Positions 24,290 through 35,479 of a DNA stretch of 64,000 nucleotides are shown piece by piece. The translations under genes were made by a program, and so were the position numbers. Source of the DNA: Channallabes apus (lineage: Eukaryota; Chordata; Actinopteri; Siluriformes; Clariidae). Below the pieces are notes generated by a model. It was not told where the DNA came from, did not search any database, and saw only the letters and a list, made by a program, of their open reading frames with translations. The DNA is taken from positions 26,886,667 through 26,950,666 of the forward strand of contig CM060125.1 of NCBI GenBank assembly GCA_030522415.1. Direction: 5' to 3'. Each line of letters opens with the position of its first letter. Position 1 is the first letter of the stretch.

Positions 24290-27200
24290 TGTATATAGTA
24301 ACTACATTAAACACAGCAAAAGTATTTCAATTTAAAACACTATTGCTTTACAAAATAGAAATCAAGCAGACTTGATCCAGCACAGGATATTTTTCATAGT
24401 CCACACCAACATGATTTTTCAAGATTAATGAACCCACAAGATTAAAAAATGAATAAAATCCTAACTAATCCTAATAAAATCCTGTGCATTTTTTAGTTGT
24501 TGAATTAATGAAATTATTTAAAGAAATTGTATTAAATGTGCCAATTAAAAGAAAAGCTCACAAAGCACGTACAGTATGCTACACTCACAGCTCACTTCTG
24601 TGTTATTTTAACAACATAGAATCTTAATCATAATATTAATACTAAGTTCTCCTAGTAAACTACATACAGTAGAACAACAAATCTCGAACAATGCTTCAAA
24701 AATTCTTAAACGTTGTGGTGTATTTAAAAATCCTTTGCAGAACTTGCAGTACATCCCTTTGTAACTAGGAGGTATGATTTATACACTGCAAAACTTAATC
24801 AAAATAACAAACATAGACAAACAAAATGATACACAATACAAATGTTACCTGAAAAACCAGAGCTCACTTACTTCAAAATCAAAACGTTTGGAGAATTCTT
24901 CTGGAAACTTCTTATTTTGACGAATATCATCCCATAGCTAAAAATGAAAGAAAGTTAAATGTTTTATAGCTTTACGCTGTGTTTACTCAAGATGGTAAGA
25001 CATCTAAAATAATTTTTAGTAATTAGAAACAGAAAACAAACAGAAAGTTTTTACTAACCCTTTGTCTTTCATTCACGGATTCAATGCGCCAAAGCAACAC
25101 GAAGTAAATAAGGCCCACAGCATATATATCCACCTTTCTGTCATAGTTTCCCCCTTGAATCTGAGGCGCATGAAAATAAAACTGTGTACATTACAGTTAT
25201 AGATTTTATTATATGTATGATATTATGTGATTTTATTATTTACAGTTTTTAAACATTATATTTGTAGTGTGAGTCGCTTTGGCTCATTTCTTAAAGTAGG
25301 AATTGAAATCTCAAAGCAACTGGTACAGACTGGTACAGTAACATCATCTAGTTACTTGTGCACATCATGAAATTAATTTCTCATTTTTTTTTACAAACTA
25401 TGAATGCTACAATATAGTCACGCAAATGATTATGTACAACAGTCTGAACAAAATGTATTATACTGCTTCTCTGTTGAACAGTGTCATCTGCCAAAACATT
25501 GAAGCATTATTCCATTATATACGTCATTACGTACAAAATGGTTGCCATAATTTGGTCAAGCATACTATCTAATCTTTTGTAAATATGTACTAAATTGATG
25601 AAATGCTGATTTTTGACTTCACCAATCGAAAGGAATGTCCCAATGTTTGATTACTCAATAATTAAATTAATCAATTAATTAATCAATAATTAAACAGTTA
25701 ATGCCACAGCAGACATCTGCAGAGGATTGATAAAACGTTGCAAAAGATTCTTTCACTGCTGCATTCTGGTGTGGAAGAGAATATTTGGACTGATCAGGAA
25801 GTATAGAAAGTCTACATTGTGCACTAATTCCCCATACTGCACTGCACTGTATGTCATGTTCTGTCCATGTAATGGTGCCCGTGTCTTTGTGCTGTAAAGT
25901 GTGAAAGTGTTTTCCTTTCCTTTTCTGGTCTGTTAACAAATTACATTACAATCAGTAAAAAGCATAAAAATTAATCCTGTCTAATCTCTTGCAATCAATC
26001 TTCTCTAGACGGTAATGTGTAACTTGGTCCCATCTCCATTACTATTGAAACTGATACTATATGCTGTATAGGCTAAGTGTCTAATAAAGTGTCTAACAAG
26101 AGTGTTTTTCAATCATGTTCATCAAATCCTATCCATAGTTTTGATCAGAAAATACTTAGAGTATGTTATATACAGTACTGTTATACTGACGAACTGACTA
26201 AACATTTTGGTGACCTTGTTTGATGAACTGAGGATCTTGAGCAAGGTACAAGCTTTTGATGTGCATATAGTTTTCAAAGCAACTGTAAAAAACTGTAATA
26301 CCTTACTACGTTGTTCTGGGCTCATATAAGAAGGAGTCCCAGTTGCCTTAGTGCGTTCCAGTAGTTTTCCATCACCATCCCTCTCTTCATTGGTAACAAG
26401 TCCAAAATCTACCACCTTCACGCCTCCATCAGGCCCAAACATTATATTTGCTGGCTGAGTCAAATTAAATAGAAACATGTGAGTCCCATATACATTAGGA
26501 TCAAAATTAGTATTATGAATTACATATATTACATACTGTACATTCATTGTTTTTTTTCAATACTGCAAAGATTTTATTTAGTGGAATGAAAGATAAAACA
26601 AAACACAGCACTGAGGACTTTTTTTCTATTATTGTTATCTTTGCTAGTATTTTTATAATTTTTTCCAGTATGTGGCCCACCTTCAGGTCTCTGTGGAAGA
26701 GCTCCTTTAAATGGATGTATTTCACTGCCTTCAAGACCTGCTTTATTATCTCTTTTGCTTCCTGCCTCCGTTCCGGGTATTTTTCAGGGTGATTATTCCT
26801 TTCCTCAATCCACTCATGTAGAGTTTCTCCTTCACAGAACTCCATTTGAATATAGAGGAATTGTGATCCACTTTCTGAGCTTTCTTGTCTGTTAACAAAT
26901 TACAGTATAATCAGTAAAAAGCATGAAAAAAAAATTAATCATATCGACAAAATCAACAAAATGATGTGCAATATGTACCTGACCTTATAAATGTGACCAG
27001 ACTAAAACTATTAGTGTAATCTCCATTATTTTTATTTAATTTTAACACCTCATATATTTAAAATATAATGATTAAGTAATAAAGATGAATTACGATGAAG
27101 CGCTCCTGGAGTCTGATGTGTGATCTCTGTACTCCGTGATCTCAGTCCATGATGTGTGGTAACGCACTATGTTAGGATGAGAAAGTTTGGACAAAGCTTC

Positions 27201-30200
27201 GACCTCTCTACGAGCTTTCCTAGACAACACATTAGTGAAATACAGTACACATTAGGCCATGTTAAAGAGTAAAATAGTAGAAGCAGTAGAGTGATTAGGT
27301 CTTGCATACGCACTTAGTAAACTTTACTATCTTGACAGCAAAGGTTGTATTTTCAAGATTTCGTCTGGCCTTGAAAACGCGACCAAACCCTCCGCTGCCA
27401 ATTTTACTTATGGACTTGATATCAAACTCCGCCAAAAACCTAGAGGAAAGCAGAAATAAACTATAATTTAGTGTTTCAGCCTCAGAGCTTTTTTAGAGAA
27501 ATACAAATCCTGAAATTACTTTATTTTATTAATAAAAGTTAAAATACAGTGAGATCAATAAGTATTTGATCACCCTTTGATTTTGCAAGTTCTCTTACTT
27601 ACAAATCATGGAGGGTCTACAATTTTCAGCATAGATGCATTTCCACTGTGAGAGACAGAAACTAAAAAGAAAAATCCGGAAATCACACTGTATGATTTTT
27701 GAACAATTTATTTGTGAATTACTGTGTCAAATAAGTATTTGATCACTTGCTTATCAGCCAGATTTTTGACCCTCAAAGACCTGTTGTTATTTTGCTTTGA
27801 AATAGTCCAGCTACACTCTGCTCATGATTCTAAATTAGTAGCACCTGTTTGAGGTCGTTAGCTGTCATAAAGACACCTGTGCAGCCCACAATCGGCCAAA
27901 GTCTAAGAAGCAACATGGGCAAAACCAAAGAGCTGTCAAAAGACACAAGAGACAAAATTGTAGACCTTCACAAAGTTGGAAAGGTCAAGGGGGCAATTGC
28001 AAAGCAGCTTAGTGAAAAAAGAACAACTGTTGGAGCAATTGTCAGAAAATGGAAGAGGCTAATGATGGCTGTCAATGTCCCTCGAACTGGGAAGATCTCT
28101 CCTCGTGGGGTATCAATGATGCTAAGAATGGTGAAAAATCAGCCCAGACCTACACGGGAGGAGCTGGTCAATGCCATGAAGAGAGCTGTGACCATCGTTT
28201 CCGAGGCTACTATCAGTAATACACTAAGACGTCATGGTTTAAAATCTTGCATCGCACGGAAGTTTCCCCTGCTTAAGTCAGCCCATGTCCACACCTGTCT
28301 GAAGTTTGCCAGGGACCATCTGGATCATCCCACTAATACCATACCTACAGTGAAGCATGGGGCTGGAAGCATCATGCTCTGGGAGTGTTTTTCTACACAG
28401 GGGACAGGACGACTGCACTGTATTAAGAAGAGGATGAACGGGGCCATGTATTGTGACATACAGTATTGGGCCAAAACCTCCTTCCCTCAATCACAGCATT
28501 AAAGATGGGTCGTGGCTGGGTCTTCCAACATGACAATGACCCAAAGCACACAGCCAGGAAAACCAAGGAGTGGCTCCGTAAGAAGCAAATCAAGGTTCTG
28601 GAGTGGCCTAGCTAGTCTCCAGACCTAAATCCAATAGAAAATCTTTGGAGGGAGTTGAAACTCCGTTTTGCTCAGCGCAGCCCCGAAACCTGACAGATCT
28701 AGAGATGGATCTGTGTGGAGCAGTGGGCCAAAATCCCTCCTGCAGTGTGTGCAAACCTGGTGAAGAACTACATCAGTGGTTCTCAAACTTTATCTGTCAT
28801 TCCCCACTTAAGGGGGTGAGCGAATTTTCAAGCCCCACTTGTCAACAAAATAATAACGAAATCGGCCAAGTTTACTGTTTATTGAAATATCAATTTCTAA
28901 ACCAATAAGATCAAACAACTCCAAGTTAAAAACAGATAAAATACATGTGCAATTGTTATAAAAGGCTTGTCACTTATCTTTGCATAAATGACCCCATGTT
29001 TATTAGCTATTCAGCAATCGTTTGTAGTTTTTTTGCACTGGCCAATTCTGTATGCAACTTTGAATGAAGCCATTTGTGCTTTACTGTCCACTGATTCAGA
29101 TTTTACCATGCGATTCTCCTGCTGTCTGTATTCTGCCAGCTTTCTTTGAAAGAAGTCGAGTGGCTTATTAACGTGTTGTCTCTAAGTGTCATCCTAATTT
29201 GTTGGGTCTCATGCGGTCTGCTGCCAGCGGTTTAAGACACAAAACACACACGGGTCTCTCTTCTGCCCCCACCATCCCACCATGAATCCAAGCTCAAGAT
29301 AGGCTTCATTAGGGGTGGGCGATATAACCAAAATCTTCTATCACGGTAGAAGCTATTTTCTACCTCGATAACGATCACAATTGCTATATCACAATATAGC
29401 AATTTGTATCTGAAAATGCATAAATAAAAATTCAAACACAAAGAAACTGTTTTACATAATGTAATTTTATTTAAACTGTGAATTGCTGAGGTTTGCCGCT
29501 TTTTTTTTTACTTTGGCCATATTCGATTGGATGTTTGGATTTCAGATGATAGAAAAGGTTTGACGTGTTTCCACCACTTGTTAAAACAGTGCACTTGTGT
29601 ACCTTGCAAATCACGTTCATCTCATTCGTATCACTTTATACCCAAACCAATTCCACAACACAGACGATACAGCTTTTCTCTTTATAATCTCCTCGTTCTT
29701 GGTTTCGTCACATGTAAGCAAACTCACTGCTGCTTATCGGCTCGGTCTAATTCTGTCAGCGTCGTGCAGTGCTGCCCAGTGGGTCGCGCAGGTTTGTGAT
29801 TCGAGCAGCGCTGCTCAAGTTGGCCCGACGTTAAACCGTTATTGTTGCACTATCGTTCCACTTTTTCTCACAGTCCACAACTGATGTTATTTTAAATTTA
29901 CTTGTATTAATGATCCATTTATTTGTGTGTGATTGTTTAGTTTTTTCCTATTATTTTCATTCATTGCGCCCCACCTGTCATGTCTGTATTCCCCACTAGT
30001 GGGGCGCGCCACACTTTGAGAACCGCTGAACTAGAACCACTGAACTACAGGAACCGTTTGACCTCTGTAATTGTGAACAAAGGCTTCTGTACCAAATTTA
30101 AAAAAATTTTGACTCAAGTGATCAAATACTTATTTGACACAGTAATTCACAAATAAATTGTTAAAAATTCATACAATGTGATTTCCAGATTTTTCTTTTT

Positions 30201-33200
30201 AGTTTCTGTCTCTCACAGTGGAAATGCACTTATGCTGAAAATTGTACACCCCTCCATGATTTCTAAGTAAGAGAACTTGCAAATAATCACAGGGTGATTA
30301 TGAATTACCATTTTATACATTTTATACAAACACATGAAACAAGCTAAAAGTTCAATTATTAAAGAATCTATGCTTTAATAACCCAGGATATAACCCTACA
30401 TATTTACTTTCATTTAAATTTTACTATGAATGTTTGTATACAAATATATGGACAAACTTACAGTACATGGCAAGTACAATATATAGAAATATTTATTTTC
30501 ATGCACGATGAAGTGGTCAGATATGTTCCTTATTTATTAATTTATGAATTCAATTCAATTCAATTCAGTTTTATTTGTATAGCGCTTTTAACAATTGACA
30601 TTGTCTCAAAACAGCTTTACACAATCAAAAGAATTATTTAAGTTTGTATGAAATGTGAATGTGTATGAATCAAAATGAATCTGCCCAAAACATGCACATG
30701 CAGTGAAGCAAATAGTTTTTTTTCATATTATCACTACACAAAAATATAAAAAAAATATTTAAACATACAGTATATACAAACACATAATTTAGGAATAACG
30801 TACCTTGATGTTGGCTGGTCCGAGACTGTGGGAGCCTCTGCTTGTCCATTAATGTTCGATTGCTCCTTTAAGGATTATGAGGAGCAAAAAATATGGAAAT
30901 GTATACATTTTAGAAAAATGGCATATTAAAACTGAGTTTCTGCTTCAATAACATCAAAAACAGCTTAAATATTTTAACATAATACCTTTTTATTGCTTAC
31001 TGGTGAGTTCTGAAAGTTTGCAGCTAGTCTAAAAGAGAAGACAAAACTTATTTTAATGGCACTGTGCATACAATGTTTTTTTAATTTAACTATCTACATA
31101 TGTTTTTTATTTATCTACTTATTTATTTAATGGATGTGTCACTTACTGTATTTTTGGCTTAATATGTAAACGCTGTGGGTCTGCTACCTAAAATCAAGGT
31201 AACAATTTAATATGATTCTTATAAACAATATCTAGTCACAATATACAGTGGGGCAAAAAAAGTTGCAATTAATTTGCAAATACATTCTTTAAAAATCCTA
31301 CAATGTGATTTTCTGGATTTAGTTTTTTCTTTTTTTGTCTCTCATAGTTGAGGGATACCTATGATGAAAATTACAGGCCTCTCTCATCTTTTTAAGTGGG
31401 AGAACTTGCACAATTGGTGGCTGAATAAATACTTTTTTTGCCCCACTGTAATCACAGTATGTAAATAAACCATTTTTTAAAAATCTTCCCACATGGGCAA
31501 TTTATGTACCAATACATATAAGTATATATAAGTACCAAAAGACTCGGCTTTCTTTAAAAGTACAAACATATAGATAAAGTAAAGGGGATGAGAAATATCA
31601 TTACAATATAAAGTATATTTCCTCTGTAATGTTCTAGGTATAGTGTTTCTTATACCAAATTACTGAATTTGTGTGTAAGCCGTTTTAAACATAGCTTTGC
31701 ATATTTAAGATAGCCGCAATGTGTATCCTAACACTAGAACTACTGGAAGTAGCACATGAGATACTTACAGGCGACGAATTTTGAAAGACCACTGACTCAC
31801 TACATACAGGAAGAAAAATACAAAACGCTGATATAATATTAATGGTTCTAACATTTCTTAAAGAATTTTTCTTCTTGACTAACTACCATATCTCCAGTAA
31901 TCGTTCTTTTAACCTTACCTGGCGGAGGATGGCGATAAAATCTACAAGAAAAAAATATATTGTGTCAAAGGATCCTAATTCCAAACTGAAAATGACATTA
32001 AGACATCAGTTTTACTAACCTGACTACTTAAACCAGAGTCAGAAAGTTCACTCCAGGCTAGCTGGGCTGCTTTTTGTTTTGCCTCTTTTGCAGTCTTTCC
32101 TCGTCCTTCTGGAAATTCATTGTTATTTATAACCACCTTGAATGCAAATCTAGCAGGTAAAAAGATCATCAGTCAAACTGGATATATTCAAACACAGAAA
32201 AAAGATGCACTCGATAGACTAGATTACAAAAATACTCACCTAAGATCATGTGCAGGCCCTTTTTGCTCCACAGATTTAAAATCATATACTAGTTTACATT
32301 TTTGGCAATGATGGTTAAGGAGCCCGATGAAGTTCTCGCTTGATGTTGTGCTCTCAGTATTTCCAGGTGTGCCTGGCCTTAGATGGTGTAGACCGATGAC
32401 GAGGAAACAGAATAAGACAGATAGACAGTATGAAATCTGTTCTAATATTATAAAGCGTTTTTTGACAAAATGTTGGCTGATGTGTACATGATCTCTGTGA
32501 AAAAGCATGTTGTGAGATTATATGTTTTAAATCTGTTTTACCAACATCACGGACCCAGTCGAGAGTAATTAAAATGCTACACCATGTAAACGTGACTTAC
32601 TGTACCTGCTGTTGGAGAAGGATTGATCTAAACTTTCTTCCCCACTGGCGTTTTCATCAAGGACCTTTTATAGGATATTGAATTTATTTGTCAAAACAGG
32701 ACAAACATTTCCAATGGTTTTAAATATTAGCTTAATTATCTTTTATCTCTTACTTGCTCCTTTTCCTGTTCAATAATAATCTTATAAACAAGTTCAGCTG
32801 CTGCTTCCTTGGCCTCTTTTTTGTTCCTTCCAGTAGCTTCAGGGAATTCTTTATCACCACAGACGTACTTACAAGTATAACACATTCTATACAGAACAAA
32901 ATAAATAAATAAAATATATAAAATCTCCTGGTGTTTAGTTATTGAACATCCTTAATCGTTTGATACGTACTGAATGCTAGAGCCCGTCCTCATCCTGGAA
33001 TTTTCCACAGGTTTGAATTCTACCCGTGTCTTATGAGAGTATTCATTCAGCCAGCAGGTGTAGTTGGGTTGAGTTAGAGACAATAAACTGACAGAAGTGT
33101 TCAAATTTGTTTCCTGCAGAAAAGCATTAAGCCATGTCAGGTTTATTTACATTCCAGTATCTTTAATTCTCTACACACAGAGTATATCAGGCAGGATGTA

Positions 33201-35091
33201 AGAGTGAAATATAGTACATTTTAACATAACTTTAATATGTTTTTGAGAGAGGGACAGAAATATCACGGGTGCATTCTACGTATTTCACACATTAAATGTG
33301 TCCTCTGTGAAGCAAACCCACAGGAATTAAAGTACAGCTGGCACTAACACAACATAACTAAAGCTCTTATCTTCTGAGGACGTTGTGGTGAATTAAAACC
33401 ACAATAGTGTGCTTTCAGGCTGATGAAATGTTACCCCATAGCAAAGAAACTCCAAGATGAGATCTCATGTTAATCTCTTCTTTGTCTCCTAGACAGAAAT
33501 GAGCCGTCTTTGAGACTTGAATGAGATTTAGGCGTTTTCTGCATCTTCTCAAAGGTGTCTCAAATGTGGCTCATTACCTTTAAATCTCAGAGATTTCGAT
33601 TTTTTTGTGTAACTCCTGTGTAAATCATATTTTGAGTTGAGCCGTGTTACACTTAATATCTTTGTCAGGTTTTATGACATTTTGTATCATTTAGTGTCTT
33701 GATTTGCCAGAATTTGCTGGTGTCTGTTATATTTTGTGAATTGTACTGTACATTTATTACACTGTATGCTGTCAACTGAGAATTTTTGATATGTTCAATA
33801 AAACTATAATCTTTGTTTCATGCATCTCATTTATATCTGATTTTAATCTCATTGTGATCTTATATATGGCTCATTTGCTTCTCCATCAAATGCAGTTCTG
33901 TTTCTCATGTACATCTCAGATTTCTCAAATGTTTCTCAAAAGTATGTCTTGCTTTGTGTTTCAGTTATGTCTCTTTGTTTCTCCTAAGTGGGGTTCTCTA
34001 ATTTTGGTGTGTTCTCTAAAGTATTAGATAAACCCCAGCCTTTTCTAAAACTATTGCTATATGTATTTTTAAAGATGTCAACATAAATGCTTATAAGTGC
34101 AGTGGGAAAAGAAAAACATGCACATACGGTATTAATTGAATCGTCACTTTCCAAAGCGCTGAGGGCATTCTTTGCAGCATTTTGCTTGGCTTCTTTCTTG
34201 TTTGATCCAAATCCAACAGGATAGTCTTTACCATTTATCACTGCCATCATAGTAAACCTAGAAGACAATCAAACGGCCTAACATCAGAAAAGCTAAATAA
34301 TTTAAACTAGTATGAGAACTAGGGCACTGGTGGCTCAGTGGTAGGTGTTTCGCCTGCCATGTGGAAGGCCCGGGTTCGATTCCCAGCCAGTGCCCAAACC
34401 CCCCAGCCACTGGATGCAGTGCCGGCCCCAAGCCCGGATAAAATGGGAGGGTTGCATCAGGAAAGGCATCCGGTGTAAAACCTGTGCCAAGTTGTTGTGC
34501 GGACTGGATATTCCGCTGTGGCAACCACCTTGTCGGGAGCAGCCGAAAGACCAACAACAACATGAGAACTAGGGCTGGGCGATATGGCTGAAAACTGTAT
34601 CACGATATCAGTGTTTCATATCGGTCGATATCGATAATTATTGATATATAACAGGAGAAGAACATATTTCTATATATCAATTAACAAACAATATCATATG
34701 TAACATCATGTAGCAATATCATGTGCCATACAGTATTACTCGTCACTGTTTCTACATCAACCAAATTCTACATGGGAATCTGGTTTCTGCTACTCTATTG
34801 CTGTATTCTACTTTTGTCTATATTATGTCTAGTTTGATTATTTTATTTACATTTTATTTATTCCTTCACTGCATATATTTGCTCTTGGAGCAGTCTCTGG
34901 CACAAGCATTTCCTCTAGATTGATAGAGTTGTATCTTATCTTGTTTCAACGCAGAATATGTTTCAGAAATATACTTACGTCTTCATGTGCTCCTGTCCAT
35001 CAGTCTTCACTAGATCATAACATACAGACCAGCTTTTTTTCTGAGCAAATTCATTAAGAGAACTGACATAGGTCTTCAGTCCGGCATCCAT
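20365..35091 (-). CDS. eif2ak2: PKR, dsRNA-activated eIF2alpha kinase (19 coding exons, 655 aa)
   Basis: PKR binds double-stranded RNA in the cytoplasm, autophosphorylates and phosphorylates eIF2alpha, stopping translation during viral infection. Minus-strand exons: 35091-34979, 34257-34128, 33113-32971, 32886-32754, 32664-32606, 32377-32240, 32149-32020, 31941-31919, 31799-31769, 31187-31147, 31028-30986, 30865-30804, 27439-27314, 27219-27094, 26888-26681, 26454-26302, 25160-25059, 24937-24872, 20505-20365; all GT/AG and phase-consistent. Three dsRBDs lie at about residues 5-75, 95-172 and 210-280, each with the K(K/T)(K/A)EAK helix-2 motif. The kinase has IGSGGFGRV (362-370), Lys385 in FAVK, HRDLK (498-502), DFG (518-520), and Thr537/Thr542 in RTKATGT, equivalent to human Thr446/Thr451. 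Mammalian PKR has two dsRBDs; three are known in some fish. No Z-DNA domain is seen, so it is PKR and not PKZ. The reading frame is intact. Confidence 0.94.
21045..21308. mobile_element. hAT-like fragment (same family as 28774-30042)
   Basis: From TCTGTCATTCCCCACTTAAG to ACGTTGTCTCTAAGTGTC it matches the left part of the element at 28774. The terminal CAGTGGTTCTC is missing, and similarity stops abruptly where the tRNA-like sequence begins. It lies in PKR intron 18. Confidence 0.65.
21305..21383 (+). pseudogene. tRNA-like sequence (possible SINE head)
   Basis: GTGGTGCAGCGGTTAAG (A-box-like), an anticodon-arm-like CTCGC...GCGGG stem with a TTC-centred loop, and GGGTTCGATCCCCGG (T arm) are spaced as in a tRNA. 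The loop is eight bases, one too many, and the acceptor stem does not pair. It is a relic rather than a functional tRNA. Confidence 0.4.
22155..22346 (-). repeat. SINE/LINE-tail insert within the Tc1 element
   Basis: It runs from GGGAGTTTTTCCTTGCCACT to a tail of repeated GAATT units. It contains the landmark AAAGCTGCTTTGAGGCAATG and AGCGCTATACAAATAAA, a widespread teleost retroposon tail also seen at 30543 and 50840. ACTAAA at the left and TTAAAT at the right suggest a short duplicated target. Confidence 0.6.
22450..23407 (+). pseudogene. Tc1 transposase, inactivated (lost start, frameshift, early stop)
   Basis: The N-terminal part ([29 protein letters not shown]) carries the helix-turn-helix and GRPR-like motif. 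The rest carries the DD34E core: [18 protein letters not shown] and PNPIENLW-type segments (DLNPIENLW) are all present. Three defects show: no ATG where the family starts (ATT at about 22447), a one-base frame change near 22722-22735, and a stop after AKLV at 23405-23407 that removes the usual C-terminal tail. Confidence 0.85.
23692..24227 (-). mobile_element. Tc1-like non-autonomous element
   Basis: Its ends TACCGTTGAAAAGTTTTAG and CTAAAACTTTTGAACGGTA are inverted repeats reading into GATCAC/GTGATC. The minus strand (24030-23749) encodes a relic with [17 protein letters not shown] and [10 protein letters not shown], the second helix-turn-helix of a Tc1-family transposase. No catalytic domain is present. 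Its left TA is also the right flank of the Tc1 at 21882. Confidence 0.8.
24229..24290. repeat. (TG)n(TA)n compound microsatellite
   Basis: TG units run into TA units directly after the right end of the element at 23692-24227. Confidence 0.85.
27915..28773 (+). pseudogene. Tc1 transposase, catalytic region partly deleted
   Basis: It starts [20 protein letters not shown] with the helix-turn-helix, then [11 protein letters not shown] and [20 protein letters not shown]. It then jumps to [15 protein letters not shown], so the segment with the first catalytic aspartate (WSDE) is absent. The remainder, in another frame, has [19 protein letters not shown], a stop within the usual [10 protein letters not shown] region, and [11 protein letters not shown]. 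Internal deletion, frameshift and stops make it inactive. Confidence 0.8.
28774..30042. mobile_element. hAT-type element with 8-bp target-site duplication
   Basis: The left terminus CAGTGGTTCTCAAAC and right terminus CTAGAACCACTG are inverted. The flanks are AACTACAT (28766-28773) and AACTACAG (30043-30050), an 8-bp duplication with one mismatch. Eight-base duplications and CAGTGG ends are standard for hAT. No transposase ORF is seen in 1.27 kb. A second near-terminal copy of the end (TTTGAGAACCGCTG) lies at about 30015-30028. A fragment of the same family is at 21045. Confidence 0.88.
30543..30650 (+). repeat. Teleost retroposon tail
   Basis: Repeated AATTC units are followed by TTTTATTTGTATAGCGCTTT and CAAAACAGCTTTACACAATC. 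This is the reverse complement of the tail inside the Tc1 at 22230-22346. It lies in PKR intron 12. Confidence 0.65.
31244..31450. mobile_element. Short inverted-repeat element (Tc1-type MITE)
   Basis: TACAGTGGGGCAAAAAAAGT at the left is mirrored by ACTTTTTTTGCCCCACTGTA at the right. At 207 bp with TA ends and no coding capacity, it is an apparently intact terminal pair. It lies in PKR intron 9, between two very small exons. Confidence 0.85.
34323..34561 (+). repeat. tRNA-Gly(GCC)-derived SINE with 13-bp target duplication
   Basis: The head (34323-34395) folds like tRNA-Gly: a fully paired GCACTGG/CCAGTGC acceptor stem, a TGGCTCAGTGGTAG D-arm, anticodon GCC in CCTGCCATG, and a GGTTCGATTCC T-arm. 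The body continues with GGCATCCGGTGTAAAA and CCGCTGTGGCAACC and ends in (CAA)n. ATGAGAACTAGGG occurs at 34312-34324 and again at 34562-34574, a perfect duplication, so the insertion is recent. It lies in PKR intron 1. Confidence 0.88.
34570..34680. repeat. Fish repeat with ATATCGATA motifs
   Basis: AGGGCTGGGCGATATGGC followed by CGATATCGATAATTATTGAT is the start of a common teleost interspersed repeat. A related start is at about 29309 within the hAT element. Its right end is not clear. Confidence 0.4.
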
Positions 35092-35133
35092 TTGGAAGGT
35101 TTTAAATAACCTGAATAAGATCAGCTGAAACAG

Positions 35134-35134
<1 letters not shown>

Positions 35135-35173
<39 letters not shown>
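35135..35173. repeat. (CA)n microsatellite
   Basis: About 19 CA units directly upstream (on the minus strand) of the first coding exon of PKR. Confidence 0.9.
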
Positions 35174-35174
<1 letters not shown>

Positions 35175-35279
35175 CAGTGTGTGATTTATTCTTTTTGATT
35201 ATCTTTGATTTAAAATGATATCCTCATAAAGACACTCAGAGCTGCAACAGAACCTACTTCAGTACTACACGTAAATACC

Positions 35280-35460
35280 ACCAGTAGTTCTTCTTTCCCC
35301 TAAACTCGTGTGTATAACTTTCGATTTTGAGTAAGTTTCGGTTGTCAGATCCTGGACCAGCCTGCAGGTGACCAATCGGATGTTACGCATTGGCTCTGTA
35401 CGAGATGACGTAAACGCGTAGAAACCGGAAACCGTCCTTTTTGTTTTGAAACTACAGAGC
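35280..35460 (-). promoter_or_regulatory. Likely eif2ak2 promoter with interferon-type half sites
   Basis: GAAACCGGAAAC at 35421-35432 and GAAACT at 35448-35453 are IRF/ISRE-like half sites; the first pair has three bases between GAAA units instead of the usual two. A CRE-like TGACGTAA is at 35406-35413. PKR genes are interferon-induced in vertebrates, so such sites are expected. The promoter position and function are inference. Confidence 0.35.
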
Positions 35461-35479
35461 TGCGTTCCATTCCGAAGTG

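Larger units (their letters stand above)
27547..30305 (+). mobile_element. Tc1-like transposon, interrupted by a hAT element
   Basis: Long inverted ends: AGTATTTGATCACC and CTAAAAAGAAAAATCC on the left (27547-27770) are mirrored on the right (30110-30305). The interior carries a broken transposase. The hAT element at 28774-30042 is inserted near the 3' end of the coding region. It lies in PKR intron 12. Confidence 0.85.

Noticed and set aside
20365..35091. PKZ (Z-DNA-binding kinase) instead of PKR
   Set aside because: The N-terminal exons encode three dsRBDs and no Z-alpha domain was seen.
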